A stretch of DNA of 59,287 nt from an uncultured Pelagibacteraceae bacterium (GTDB taxonomy: Bacteria; Pseudomonadota; Alphaproteobacteria; Pelagibacterales; Pelagibacteraceae), in contig CACJMW010000005.1 in the NCBI GenBank assembly GCA_902594655.1, positions 1 through 59,287 on the forward strand, given 5' to 3'. Below are positions 39,942-49,424 of this stretch, one piece after another. Under the pieces are notes generated by a model, which ran no database searches, had not been told where the DNA came from, and was given only the letters and a program-made list of their open reading frames with translations. The translations under genes were made by a program, and so were the position numbers. Numbering within the stretch: position 1 is the first letter of the stretch; each line of letters opens with the position of its first letter.

Positions 39942-42934
39942 GATCTTACTCTCTTTCCCTCATGATCAACATAATGGGATGAAATTACCTCAACTTCTAT
40001 TGATTTATTTTTTAATGGAGATACTGCAAATAATTTTTTACCTATCATATTTTTTCCATCTTTAATAATTGCTAAAGAAAAAGGGTTATTATTTTCAACA
40101 CTCCAGCATGAGGAAGATACATGTCCTAATTTTGGATTTGGTAATTGAGCGTTTTTATCTAAAACGAGATGCGATCCTTCGGGAATACTCGTTTTTCTAT
40201 CAATAGGTACAAGGCCAACAATTTTTTGCCTGTTTGCTTCATTGAATGCTATTTTAGTTAAAGATCTTTTTCCAATAAAATCTTTTTTCTTTGAAACCAT
40301 TCCGTCAAGAGAAACATCATAAGGAATAGTTCTACCATCTAACTCTGGTCCTGCAACATGTCCCATTTCTATTCTCAGTGTAGATAATGCTTCTGTTCCA
40401 TATGGCTGAATTCCAAATTCTTTACCTATATCCATCATTTTTTCCCACATATATAATCCATAGTCTGACTGCACATTTATTTCATAAGCGAGTTCACCTG
40501 AAAAAGAAATTCTAAAAATTCTTGCTGGTACACCAAAAAGATCTCCTTCAACATATCCCATAAATGGAAGAGACTCATTTGAAACATTTATATTTGGAAA
40601 TAATTTTGCTAGAACATCTCTTGACTTGGGACCTGCTAGTGCAGCACCTGCCCACTGTTCTGTGGTTGATACAACGTTAACATTTAATTCTGGCCATACA
40701 ATTTGAAGGTAATATTCTAAGTGAGACAGTACATTTGCCGCCTGTGCTGTTGTTGTTGTCATATGATAATGATGTTCTGAAATTCTTGTAGTTGTTCCAT
40801 CATCCATTACCATTCCATCTTCTCTAAGCATAACACCATACCTTGCTTTTCCTACAGGAAGCTTCATCCAAGCGTTAGTGTATACTCTATTTAAAAATTC
40901 AGCTGCATCTGGACCTTTAACATCAATTTTTCCTAAAGTGGTAACATCACATATCCCCACTTTATCTCTTACATTTTTTGCCTCACGGGTTGCTGCCTCT
41001 AACATAGTTTCATTTCCGATTTTATAATACCTAGGTCTTTTCCAAGCTCCAGCATCTACAAAGACTGCATTATTTTTTATATGCCAATTATGCATTGGGG
41101 TTAATCTTGTTGGCATAAAATGTTTTCCCACTTCTCTCCCAACGATTGTACCTATTGTTACAGGAGTGAAAGGTGGTCTAAATGTTGTATGACCAACTTC
41201 AGGAACAATTTTATTCTCAATATTTGAAACTAGCTGTAGTCCGTTCAGATTACTCGTTCTGCCTTGGTCAGTTGCCATTCCAAGAGTAGTATACCTCTTC
41301 ACATGCTCTATTGATCTATAACCTTCTCTTAAAGCAATCTCAATATCTGTAACAGATACATCATTTTGAAAATCAACAAATCTTTTTGCCTTAATATTTT
41401 TAGGTAATGGAGCACACCAAAACTTATCATGAGTTTTATGTTTTTTTTCTGTTACATTTGGTATCTGAATATCAACATCCTTATTATTTAATTTTTTAGA
41501 AACTTGACTTCCAGCACTAAAACCAGCATTCAATGTATCGTGTAGAGTGAAGTTACCATTTGCTGCGCCAACTGTTATTTCCTCTTGTTTTGACTTATCC
41601 GGTACAAAAGCATCAATTTCTTTATCAAATTTTAATTTATTTCCTGATTGAGATGCCAAGTGAACTGACGGTGTCCAAAATCCAGACACGCAAATACAAT
41701 CACATTCTACACTACTAGTATTTTTATATGTTTTTTTATCTTCCGATAATTCTCCAATAATTGCTGATTTTACCTTCTTATAACCATCGGCTTTTATTAC
41801 AGCATGATTAAATTTAATTTTAATATCCTTATTTTTTGCGTCATTAATTAAATCTGAACTTTGCTCTTTTCTTGTGTCTATAATTAAAGGATCTGCACCA
41901 TTATTTTTAAATTCTATAGCAGTTTCATATGCGCTATCGTTGTTTGTGAATATAATTGGTTTTCTCCCTACAAGAACTCCATAAACTTTCATATACTCTT
42001 TTGCCCCTGATGAAAGCATTACACCAGGTGTGTCGTTATTTCCAAAAACGATAGGTCTTTCAATAGATCCAGTTGAGAGTATTACTTCTTTACATCTTAT
42101 ATACCAAAGTCTTTGTCTTGGAGTAAATTCTGATTTTTTTTCGAGATGGTCTCCTGTTCTCTCAAACATAACAAGCATGTTATGATCATAATAACCAAAA
42201 ACTTGTGACCTATTTTTTACAATCACATTTGGCATTTCTTTAAGTTCTGAAATAATTTTATCTGCCCAATCCTTTCCAGATAAATTGTCAATACTCACAT
42301 CATCCATCAAAAGTGATCCACCAAATCTATGCTTATCTTCAGCTAAAATAACTTTAGCTCCACTTTTTGCTGCCGCATATGCGCTAGCAAGCCCCGCAGG
42401 TCCAGACCCGGTTACTAACAAATCACAATATTCAAATTTATGCTCATATCTTTCTGTATCTTTTTTGGTTGATGCAATTCCTAATCCTGCAGCTTTTCTA
42501 ATAAATGGCTCATAAATTTTATACCAAAAACTCTTGGGCCACATGAACGTTTTATAATAAAAACCTGCGGGGAAAAATTTTTGCAAGAGATTATTAATTG
42601 CTCCAACATCAAATTCTACTGATGGCCAACAATTCTGACTTGTTGCCACCATTCCTTCAACTAACTCTATCTCTGTTGCATTTACATTTGGTTCGGAATG
42701 TCCATTTAATTGAATCTGTAATTTTGCATTTGGCTCGTCCACTCCAGCAGCAAAAAATCCTCTAGGTCTATGATATTTAAAACTTCTTCCAACTAAATGA
42801 ATCCCATTTGCTAAAAGAGCAGATGCTAAAGTATCTCCCTCGTACCCAGTATAATTTTTACCATTAAACCTAAAATTAATAATTTTATTTCTGTTAATGT
42901 ACCCTTTTTCTTTTATTCTAAATTCCTGAGACAT
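39938..42934 (-). CDS. soxA: Sarcosine oxidase alpha subunit
   Basis: 998 aa, the standard length. Order of parts: an N-terminal ferredoxin-like beta-grasp region (INFRFNGKNYTGYEGDTLAS), a flavoprotein NAD/FAD domain (LVTGSGPAGLASAYAAAKSG at about 172-191), then a GcvT-like folate-binding half from about 590 (VDAGAWKRPRYYKIG...). It binds NAD+ and tetrahydrofolate, and the complex makes glycine, methylene-THF and hydrogen peroxide. It overlaps soxD by one base. Confidence 0.95.
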   Translation of the reverse strand: MSQEFRIKEKGYINRNKIINFRFNGKNYTGYEGDTLASALLANGIHLVGRSFKYHRPRGFFAAGVDEPNAKLQIQLNGHSEPNVNATEIELVEGMVATSQNCWPSVEFDVGAINNLLQKFFPAGFYYKTFMWPKSFWYKIYEPFIRKAAGLGIASTKKDTERYEHKFEYCDLLVTGSGPAGLASAYAAAKSGAKVILAEDKHRFGGSLLMDDVSIDNLSGKDWADKIISELKEMPNVIVKNRSQVFGYYDHNMLVMFERTGDHLEKKSEFTPRQRLWYIRCKEVILSTGSIERPIVFGNNDTPGVMLSSGAKEYMKVYGVLVGRKPIIFTNNDSAYETAIEFKNNGADPLIIDTRKEQSSDLINDAKNKDIKIKFNHAVIKADGYKKVKSAIIGELSEDKKTYKNTSSVECDCICVSGFWTPSVHLASQSGNKLKFDKEIDAFVPDKSKQEEITVGAANGNFTLHDTLNAGFSAGSQVSKKLNNKDVDIQIPNVTEKKHKTHDKFWCAPLPKNIKAKRFVDFQNDVSVTDIEIALREGYRSIEHVKRYTTLGMATDQGRTSNLNGLQLVSNIENKIVPEVGHTTFRPPFTPVTIGTIVGREVGKHFMPTRLTPMHNWHIKNNAVFVDAGAWKRPRYYKIGNETMLEAATREAKNVRDKVGICDVTTLGKIDVKGPDAAEFLNRVYTNAWMKLPVGKARYGVMLREDGMVMDDGTTTRISEHHYHMTTTTAQAANVLSHLEYYLQIVWPELNVNVVSTTEQWAGAALAGPKSRDVLAKLFPNINVSNESLPFMGYVEGDLFGVPARIFRISFSGELAYEINVQSDYGLYMWEKMMDIGKEFGIQPYGTEALSTLRIEMGHVAGPELDGRTIPYDVSLDGMVSKKKDFIGKRSLTKIAFNEANRQKIVGLVPIDRKTSIPEGSHLVLDKNAQLPNPKLGHVSSSCWSVENNNPFSLAIIKDGKNMIGKKLFAVSPLKNKSIEVEVISSHYVDHEGKRVRS

Positions 42935-43200
42935 TATATTTCTTCATTCATCATTGCAGTTTTAAAAATTTCATGAGTTGCTGTGTCTCTTTGAGCTTTA
43001 AACCATTGCCTGCAACCTGAGACGTGGTGCCAAAGTTCTACATGTTTTCCTCTTGGGCTTTTTCTATTATAAACAAAGTCGTCCCATTCTTTATCTGATA
43101 CATCTTTATTTAATTCTGGTCGTTTAATAGAGGCGTCTCCTCCGTATGCAAATTCATTCTGCGATCTCATACCGCAATAAGGACATTTAATATAAAGCAT
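42934..43200 (-). CDS. soxD: Sarcosine oxidase delta subunit
   Basis: 88 aa zinc-binding SoxD: IKCPYCGMRSQNEFAYGGDA carries the first cysteine pair, with HHVSGCRQWF supplying the later His/Cys ligands. The segment SPRGKHVELWHHVSGC is diagnostic. Located between soxB and soxA in the canonical order, 3 bp after soxB. Confidence 0.95.
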   Translation of the reverse strand: MLYIKCPYCGMRSQNEFAYGGDASIKRPELNKDVSDKEWDDFVYNRKSPRGKHVELWHHVSGCRQWFKAQRDTATHEIFKTAMMNEEI

Positions 43201-43203
43201 AAA

Positions 43204-44460
43204 TTAACCTATCCAAGTTTTTGTTCCAATGCCCTTTTCATCTAAAAGATATCCAGTTGAGAATCTATTAAGAGATAATTCTGAATTTAAATCGTGTGGT
43301 CTATCTTGTGCAATTGTATGAGCAAAGGTCCATCCTGAAACAGGAGTAGATTTAAATCCTCCATAACACCATCCACAATTTAAATATAATCCATCAATAT
43401 GTGTCTTATCAATAATTGGTGAGCCATCCATCGACATATCCATAATTCCTCCCCAGGTTCTAAGCATTTTAAGTCTACTTAAAAACGGAAATAAAGCTAA
43501 ACCACCTGTTAAAACGTGTTGGATAGTTGGAAGATTGCCTCTCTGTGCATAGCTATTATATCCATCTAAATCTCCTCCCATCACCATCTCACCTTTATCA
43601 GATTGGCTAATATAAAAATGGCCAGCTCCGAATGTAACTACTCCATCTAATAGAGGTTTTACTGGTTCAGAAACACAAGCTTGAAGACAATGTGTTTCAA
43701 TTGGAAGAGTCATATTTAATTTTTCAGCAAGAATATTTGTGCTTCCGGCAACACATAGTCCTACTTTTTTTGCTTTAATTTCTCCTTTTGAAGTTCTTAC
43801 TCCAGAAATTTTTCCATTTGTAATATTAAATCCCTCAACTTCACAATGTTGAATTATATCTACACCCATAGAGTCTGCCTGTCTTGCATAACCCCACGCA
43901 ACCGCATCGTGTCTTGCGGTGCCGGCACTTGGTTGCATTAATCCCCCATAAATTGGAAAACGTACATCATCGGAAAAGTCTGCCATTGGGATATGTTTTT
44001 TTACTTCTTCTCTTCCTAATAAAACTGCATCGATTCCATTTAATCTCATTGAGTTGCCTCTCCTAGCATAAGCATTCATTTGAGCATCAGAGTGTGCTAG
44101 GTTTATTATTCCTCTTGGAGAAAACATTACATTGAAATTTAATTCTTGACTAAGGTTCCTCCATAATTCCATTCCAAATTCATTGAAACGTCCATTAGCA
44201 TCGTACATAAAATTTGAACGAATTATTGTTGTATTTCTTCCAACATTTCCTCCCCCAATCCAACCCTTCTCGATTATTGCAACATTTGTAATGTTATGCT
44301 CTTTAGCTAAATAATATGCTGTAGCTAAACCATGTCCTCCACCACCTATAATGATAACATCATACTCTTTCTTTGGAGTAGGGTCTTTCCAGGCCACTTC
44401 CCAGTTCATATGGTCTGAAAATGCATTTTTGATCAAGCTAAAAACAGAATATTTCTGCAT
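43204..44460 (-). CDS. soxB: Sarcosine oxidase beta subunit
   Basis: 418 aa DAO-type flavoprotein: DVIIIGGGGHGLATAYYLAKE (FAD-binding) and the IRSNFMYDANGRF region. It carries the noncovalent FAD and the FMN-bearing His region of the heterotetramer, where sarcosine is oxidised. First gene of soxBDAG; its upstream region (44461-44576) is shared with the formate-THF ligase gene, and the pair is thus likely to be co-regulated with one-carbon metabolism. Confidence 0.93.
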   Translation of the reverse strand: MQKYSVFSLIKNAFSDHMNWEVAWKDPTPKKEYDVIIIGGGGHGLATAYYLAKEHNITNVAIIEKGWIGGGNVGRNTTIIRSNFMYDANGRFNEFGMELWRNLSQELNFNVMFSPRGIINLAHSDAQMNAYARRGNSMRLNGIDAVLLGREEVKKHIPMADFSDDVRFPIYGGLMQPSAGTARHDAVAWGYARQADSMGVDIIQHCEVEGFNITNGKISGVRTSKGEIKAKKVGLCVAGSTNILAEKLNMTLPIETHCLQACVSEPVKPLLDGVVTFGAGHFYISQSDKGEMVMGGDLDGYNSYAQRGNLPTIQHVLTGGLALFPFLSRLKMLRTWGGIMDMSMDGSPIIDKTHIDGLYLNCGWCYGGFKSTPVSGWTFAHTIAQDRPHDLNSELSLNRFSTGYLLDEKGIGTKTWIG

Positions 44461-44543
44461 GTAATAACTTTATCCAATTAAAAGTAATTATTTCTTATTT
44501 TTTATATATATATTTTTTAGAAGTTTAAATATATATAAAAGAC

Positions 44544-44571
44544 TATACTAATTCGTTTCGTAGATGAGGAG
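44544..44571 (+). promoter_or_regulatory. Probable -10 box and ribosome site of fhs
   Basis: TATACT (44544-44549) preceded by an A/T-rich tract is a good -10 box, and GAGGAG lies at 44566-44571, six bases before the ATG at 44577. A clear -35 was not identified. The soxB-fhs gap also holds CAATTAAAAGTAA (44475-44487), an 11-of-13 match to one form of the inverted-repeat core described at 3099 and 25743. Confidence 0.4.
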
Positions 44572-44576
44572 ACAAA

Positions 44577-46256
44577 ATGCCTAAATCTGATATTGAAATA
44601 GCTAGAGCGGCAAATATGAAACCTATCAAGGAAATCCTTGAGGTATTAAATGTCCCCGATGATCCAAAAGCTTTCAGTCCAATGGGCAGACATATTGCTA
44701 AAATTAATTTAGAGTATCTTGATCAACAAAAAAATAAAAAAGACGGAAAATTAATTCTTGTAACCGCTATAACGCCAACTCCGGCTGGAGAAGGAAAAAC
44801 AACTACTTCGGTAGGATTAAATGACGGTCTTAATAAAATTGGAAAAAAATCAATTGTTTGTTTAAGGGAACCAAGCCTAGGACCATCGTTTGGTATGAAG
44901 GGTGGAGCTGCAGGTGGTGGATACGCACAAGTAGTTCCAATGGAACAAATAAATTTACATTTCACTGGGGACTTTCACGCTATTACATCTGCACATAATT
45001 TATTATCAGCATTGATTGATAATCATATTTATTGGGGAAATAAACTTAATATTGACGTGAGAAGAGTAGTTTGGAAAAGAGTAATGGATATGAATGATAG
45101 ATCTCTTAGATCAATAGTAGTTGATTTAGGGGGTGTTGCAAACGGATATCCAAGACAAGACGGATTTGATATTACTGTAGCCTCTGAAATCATGGCGATA
45201 TTTTGTTTAGCTAACGATTTGAAAGACTTAGAAAATAGAATTGGAAATATAACAATAGCTTATACTAGAGATAAAAAACCAATTTATGCAAAAGATTTAA
45301 ATGCCCAAGGTCCAATGACTGTTCTTTTAAAAGATGCAATTAGACCAAATGTAACTCAAACATTGGAGAATAATCCTGCAATAATTCATGGAGGTCCTTT
45401 TGCAAATATTGCTCATGGATGCAATTCAGTAATTGCAACTAAAGCAGGGTTAAAATTGGCAGACTTTGTTGTCACTGAAGCAGGTTTTGGCGCTGATCTT
45501 GGTGCTGAAAAATTTTTAGATATTAAATGTAGAAAATCTGGAATTAAACCAGATTGCGTAGTTATTGTAGCAACAATTAGAGCACTTAAAATGCATGGAG
45601 GGGTGCCGAAGGATGAATTAAAAAATGAAAATGTAGATGCTCTGAATAAAGGATTAGTCAATTTAGAAAGACATATAAATAATACAAGAAAATTTGGTAT
45701 CCCAGTCACTATTGCAGTAAATCATTTTATCACTGATACAGATAAAGAAATGAACACATTATTAGATTTTTGTAAAACACAAGGTGTAAAAGCATCTAAG
45801 TGTACCCATTGGTCTAACGGAAGTGAGGGAACAAAAGAACTTGCACAGAATGTAGTAGAAATTTGTGAAGATAATAAAAATACTTTTAAATATCTATATG
45901 AAGATAAATTAAGTTTGTTTAAAAAGATTGAAAAGATTGCTCAAGAAATTTATCACGCAAGCGAAGTAGTTGCAGATACAAAAGTAAGACAACAGCTAAA
46001 AGATTTTGAGGAAAAAGGTTATGGAAAACTTCCTGTATGTATTGCAAAAACTCAATATAGTTTCTCTACAGATCCAAATTTAAAAGGTGCTCCAACTGGT
46101 CATGTGCTACCAGTAAGGGAAGTTCGTTTATCATCAGGAGCTGAATTTGTCGTTGTTGTATGTGGTGAGATAATGACAATGCCAGGGCTACCACGAGTAC
46201 CTGCGGCAGACTCTATCAAGCTCAATGACAAAGGTGAAATAGAAGGTCTTTTTTAA
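44577..46256 (+). CDS. fhs: Formate-tetrahydrofolate ligase
   Basis: 559 aa full-length enzyme. The ATP loop [16 protein letters not shown] (about 67-82), [20 protein letters not shown] and the [22 protein letters not shown]-type segment are clear. It interconverts formate, THF and ATP with 10-formyl-THF. Downstream of folate-dependent demethylation by dimethylglycine dehydrogenase, sarcosine oxidase and the DmdA-like protein, it can run in reverse to regain ATP and expel formate. Convergent with the amidotransferase gene (4-bp overlap). Confidence 0.96.
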   Translation: MPKSDIEIARAANMKPIKEILEVLNVPDDPKAFSPMGRHIAKINLEYLDQQKNKKDGKLILVTAITPTPAGEGKTTTSVGLNDGLNKIGKKSIVCLREPSLGPSFGMKGGAAGGGYAQVVPMEQINLHFTGDFHAITSAHNLLSALIDNHIYWGNKLNIDVRRVVWKRVMDMNDRSLRSIVVDLGGVANGYPRQDGFDITVASEIMAIFCLANDLKDLENRIGNITIAYTRDKKPIYAKDLNAQGPMTVLLKDAIRPNVTQTLENNPAIIHGGPFANIAHGCNSVIATKAGLKLADFVVTEAGFGADLGAEKFLDIKCRKSGIKPDCVVIVATIRALKMHGGVPKDELKNENVDALNKGLVNLERHINNTRKFGIPVTIAVNHFITDTDKEMNTLLDFCKTQGVKASKCTHWSNGSEGTKELAQNVVEICEDNKNTFKYLYEDKLSLFKKIEKIAQEIYHASEVVADTKVRQQLKDFEEKGYGKLPVCIAKTQYSFSTDPNLKGAPTGHVLPVREVRLSSGAEFVVVVCGEIMTMPGLPRVPAADSIKLNDKGEIEGLF

Positions 46257-47035
46257 AAAGAATTCAACCAATTTTTTAATTCAATCATTCTCTGTTGATT
46301 GTCAGAAATTGATATTTCTTTTTCTATAAAAGAAATATGTTCATCAACTTGGTCATGATTGGCAAACACTTTCCTTGTTTCAATTAATCTATTTTTCCTA
46401 AACTTTATAAGTTGTATCATTTTTTGATAAGTGATTTCAGGATGATACTGTAAACCCCAAATATTATTATTATTTATTTTAAAATACATGCTTTGAACTT
46501 TGTTTATTTTATTTGATGCTAAGCAAACACCATTTTCTGGAAGTGTAGCTACTTCATCAAAATTAAATGCTGGTGTATTAAAATTATTTTTTTTTCCACT
46601 GTACAATGGATGTTTTAATCCTTGTTCGTTTATTACTAATTGATTTGCAATTCCTATATGAGCTCCATTAGATGATTTTTTTACAACTCCTCCAGCTGCA
46701 GTAACAGCTACTTGCATGCCCCAACAAATAGCTAGAATATTTTTTACTTTTTTTTGACATTCTTTCATAAATTGAATTTGTCTCCTTATTTCAGGAGTAT
46801 CATTGTAGATGTTTAAACTACTACCACCCCATATTAAGCCATCATATTTATTAAGTTCCTTTACTTTTTTATCAATATCTTCATCTGATGATGGGTTTAC
46901 TACATCCATATCAAGTTCATTTGTAAAATTGGCTAAGGTATCTTGAAGACTTTGAGTATGAGTTTGTATACCAGAAGTAGAAAAATTTTGATTTTCTTCT
47001 CTCAGGTTGCCTTCAACAATTAGAATTTTTTTCAT
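46253..47035 (-). CDS. Class I glutamine amidotransferase-like protein
   Basis: 260 aa. The catalytic triad of class I amidotransferases is present: Cys104 in [10 protein letters not shown], His198 and Glu200 in LQYHPEITY. It stands alone rather than fused to a synthetase, as in GMP-synthase-like or gamma-glutamyl hydrolase-type proteins. Divergent from the trimethylamine monooxygenase gene (59 bp between starts). A role in gamma-glutamyl-methylamide turnover is conceivable because of the location, but no motif fixes the substrate. Confidence 0.78.
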   Translation of the reverse strand: MKKILIVEGNLREENQNFSTSGIQTHTQSLQDTLANFTNELDMDVVNPSSDEDIDKKVKELNKYDGLIWGGSSLNIYNDTPEIRRQIQFMKECQKKVKNILAICWGMQVAVTAAGGVVKKSSNGAHIGIANQLVINEQGLKHPLYSGKKNNFNTPAFNFDEVATLPENGVCLASNKINKVQSMYFKINNNNIWGLQYHPEITYQKMIQLIKFRKNRLIETRKVFANHDQVDEHISFIEKEISISDNQQRMIELKNWLNSF

Positions 47036-47094
47036 AGTCTAAATGAAAATTATATTTTAATTTTTTTATTTTACTTATAAGATAATAAATAAAT

Positions 47095-48435
47095 ATGACA
47101 AAAGTTGCAATCATAGGCACAGGGCCATGTGGTCTTTCGATGTTAAGAGCTTTTGAACAAGCTGAAAAAAAAGGTGAAAAAATTCCTGAAGTAGTTGCTT
47201 TTGAAAAACAAAGTGATTGGGGTGGATTATGGAATTATAGTTGGAGAACAGGCTCAGACGAATATGGTGATCCAGTTCCTAATAGTATGTACAGATATCT
47301 TTGGTCAAATGGACCTAAAGAATGCTTAGAATTTGCTGATTATTCTTTTGATGAACACTTTGGAAAGCCTATTCCTTCATTTCCTCCAAGAGAAGTACTT
47401 TATGATTATATATTAGGTAGAGTTAAAAAAGGTAATTCTAAAAGCAAAGTAAGATTTAATACAACTGTAACCAGTGTGAAATATAATGGAAACAAATTTG
47501 AAGTTGTTTCAAATGACAAAAAAAATAACAAATTAGTGAAAGAAAATTTTGACTATGTTGTTGTTTCATCGGGACATTTTTCTGTACCATATATTCCTGA
47601 ATACCCAGGTATGAGTTCTTTTCCTGGAAGAATAATGCATTCACATGATTTTAGAGATGCAGAGGAATTTAGAGGAAAAAATGTAATTGTGTTAGGCAGC
47701 AGTTATTCGGCTGAAGATGTTGCTCTGCAATGTCATAAATATGGAGCCAAAACTGTCACGATTGGTTACAGACATAATCCAATGGGATTTAAATGGCCTA
47801 ATGGTGTAACAGAAGTTTTTCATCTTGATCGATTAGATGGAAAAAAAGCAATATTTAAAGATGGACACGAACAAGAAGCAGATGCAATTATATTATGCTC
47901 AGGATATCTTCATCACTTCCCTTTCTTGTCTGAAGACTTAAAACTAAAAACTAGAAACAGATTATATCCACCAAAATTATATAAAGGTGTAGTTTGGCAA
48001 GACAATCACAAATTATTATTTTTAGGAATGCAAGACCAATTCCATACATTTAATATGTTTGATTGTCAGGCATGGTATGCAAGAGATGTTGTTATGGGAA
48101 AAGTAAAAATGCCTGATAATAATGAAATTGAAAAAGATATTAACAAATGGGTAGCTATGGAAGAAAAATTAGAAAATCCAGATCAGATGATTGATTTTCA
48201 AACTGAATATACAAAAGAGCTTCATGGGTTATCAGATTATCCAAACATTGATTTTGAATTAATTAGAAAACACTTCAAAGAATGGGAGCATCATAAAGTA
48301 GAAGACATTATGACCTACAGGAATAAATCTTTTTCTTCTCCAGTTACTGGGTCAGTCGCCCCAATCCATCACACTCCTTGGGCAACAGCAATGGATGACT
48401 CTTTAAAAGTATTTTTGGATCAGCCTAAAAAATAA
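47095..48435 (+). CDS. tmm: Trimethylamine monooxygenase
   Basis: 446 aa flavin-containing monooxygenase: FAD motif KVAIIGTGPCGLSML, the FMO signature FPGRIMHSHDF (about 182-192), the NADPH motif VIVLGSSYSAEDVA and CSGYLHHFPF near 270. The GDPVPNSMYRYLWSNGPKE block is characteristic of bacterial Tmm. It oxidises trimethylamine to TMAO with NADPH and oxygen. TMAO demethylase and the TMAO transporter are encoded nearby, so the TMA-to-dimethylamine route is complete in the window. Convergent with gpsA. Confidence 0.93.
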   Translation: MTKVAIIGTGPCGLSMLRAFEQAEKKGEKIPEVVAFEKQSDWGGLWNYSWRTGSDEYGDPVPNSMYRYLWSNGPKECLEFADYSFDEHFGKPIPSFPPREVLYDYILGRVKKGNSKSKVRFNTTVTSVKYNGNKFEVVSNDKKNNKLVKENFDYVVVSSGHFSVPYIPEYPGMSSFPGRIMHSHDFRDAEEFRGKNVIVLGSSYSAEDVALQCHKYGAKTVTIGYRHNPMGFKWPNGVTEVFHLDRLDGKKAIFKDGHEQEADAIILCSGYLHHFPFLSEDLKLKTRNRLYPPKLYKGVVWQDNHKLLFLGMQDQFHTFNMFDCQAWYARDVVMGKVKMPDNNEIEKDINKWVAMEEKLENPDQMIDFQTEYTKELHGLSDYPNIDFELIRKHFKEWEHHKVEDIMTYRNKSFSSPVTGSVAPIHHTPWATAMDDSLKVFLDQPKK

Positions 48436-48444
48436 ATATTAATT

Positions 48445-49416
48445 CTATTTATTTCGCCATCTAATATTCAATTTTTTATTTTTTAAAATTGATCTTAATA
48501 AATCAACCATTAAAGGTATTTTTTTCTTATTAACTTTTTTTAAAATATATCTACCAATTTCTCTAGCAAGCTCTGCTCCTTCAACAGTATCATTTGGCAT
48601 AAATCTTTTTTTCGCATTTTTAAATGTAAAACCTTTACCTAAAAACTCACCCATCTTACTATTTCTTCCACCTACAGCGCTTACATACAAATCTCCAACA
48701 CCAGCTAAACCATAAACAGTTTCTTCTTTTCCTTTAAAATGTTTTGTTAAATACATCATTTCGTTAATAGATTTTGTAAATATAGAGGAAGAAGTATTTG
48801 AACCTTCTCCCGAACCAATTAACATAGAATAAATATTTTTAATCGCAGAACATACCTCTACACCTTTAATATCTCTCGAATATTCTATGTTGTAATATTT
48901 AGTTGAGATTAAATTTCCTATTGATTTTGCTTTTTTAATATCTTTGTTTGCAATAATAGTGCTAGATTTTATTTTTCTAGCTAACTCTTTTGCTAAACAA
49001 GGCCCTTTCAATACTGATATATCAAATTTTCTCGTTTCTTTATTAAGCTGTTCGGACATTGTAATGATTTTTTTTGAAATCTTGTCGTATTTTAAACCTT
49101 TAGTTAATACTAATATTTTTGAGCTGAATTTTAATTTTTTTAAACAATCCCTAACAAGATCAATTCCAATAGAACTAACCGCTACAACTACTAAATCCCA
49201 TCTTTTGTTTAATAATTCACTTGAAAAATTTTTTACAATTAAATTGTTGTGTAATTTTAATTTCAAAGATGGATGATATTTTTTATTTGAATTAATTTTT
49301 TTAATTAATTTAAAATTATATGGTTCTGACAATGTAACTTTATGTCTGTTATCCATACAAGGAACTGAAAATGCTGCCCCCATAGCTCCTGCTCCAATTA
49401 TAAGTATATTTTTCAT
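48445..49416 (-). CDS. gpsA: NAD(P)-dependent glycerol-3-phosphate dehydrogenase (GpsA-type)
   Basis: 323 aa. It has an N-terminal Rossmann motif NILIIGAGAMGAAFSVPC, a substrate-site Lys in KNIYSMLIGSGEG, and GLAGVGDLYVSAVGGRN. The dinucleotide motif reads GAGAMG rather than the usual GAGSWG, and the sequence is lysine-rich. It interconverts glycerol-3-phosphate and dihydroxyacetone phosphate. It is the last gene of a minus-strand series after tmoW, tmoV and glpK, with an 8-bp gap to glpK. The gene may be a paralog beside a housekeeping copy elsewhere. Confidence 0.83.
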   Translation of the reverse strand: MKNILIIGAGAMGAAFSVPCMDNRHKVTLSEPYNFKLIKKINSNKKYHPSLKLKLHNNLIVKNFSSELLNKRWDLVVVAVSSIGIDLVRDCLKKLKFSSKILVLTKGLKYDKISKKIITMSEQLNKETRKFDISVLKGPCLAKELARKIKSSTIIANKDIKKAKSIGNLISTKYYNIEYSRDIKGVEVCSAIKNIYSMLIGSGEGSNTSSSIFTKSINEMMYLTKHFKGKEETVYGLAGVGDLYVSAVGGRNSKMGEFLGKGFTFKNAKKRFMPNDTVEGAELAREIGRYILKKVNKKKIPLMVDLLRSILKNKKLNIRWRNK

Positions 49417-49424
49417 GTTTTAAA

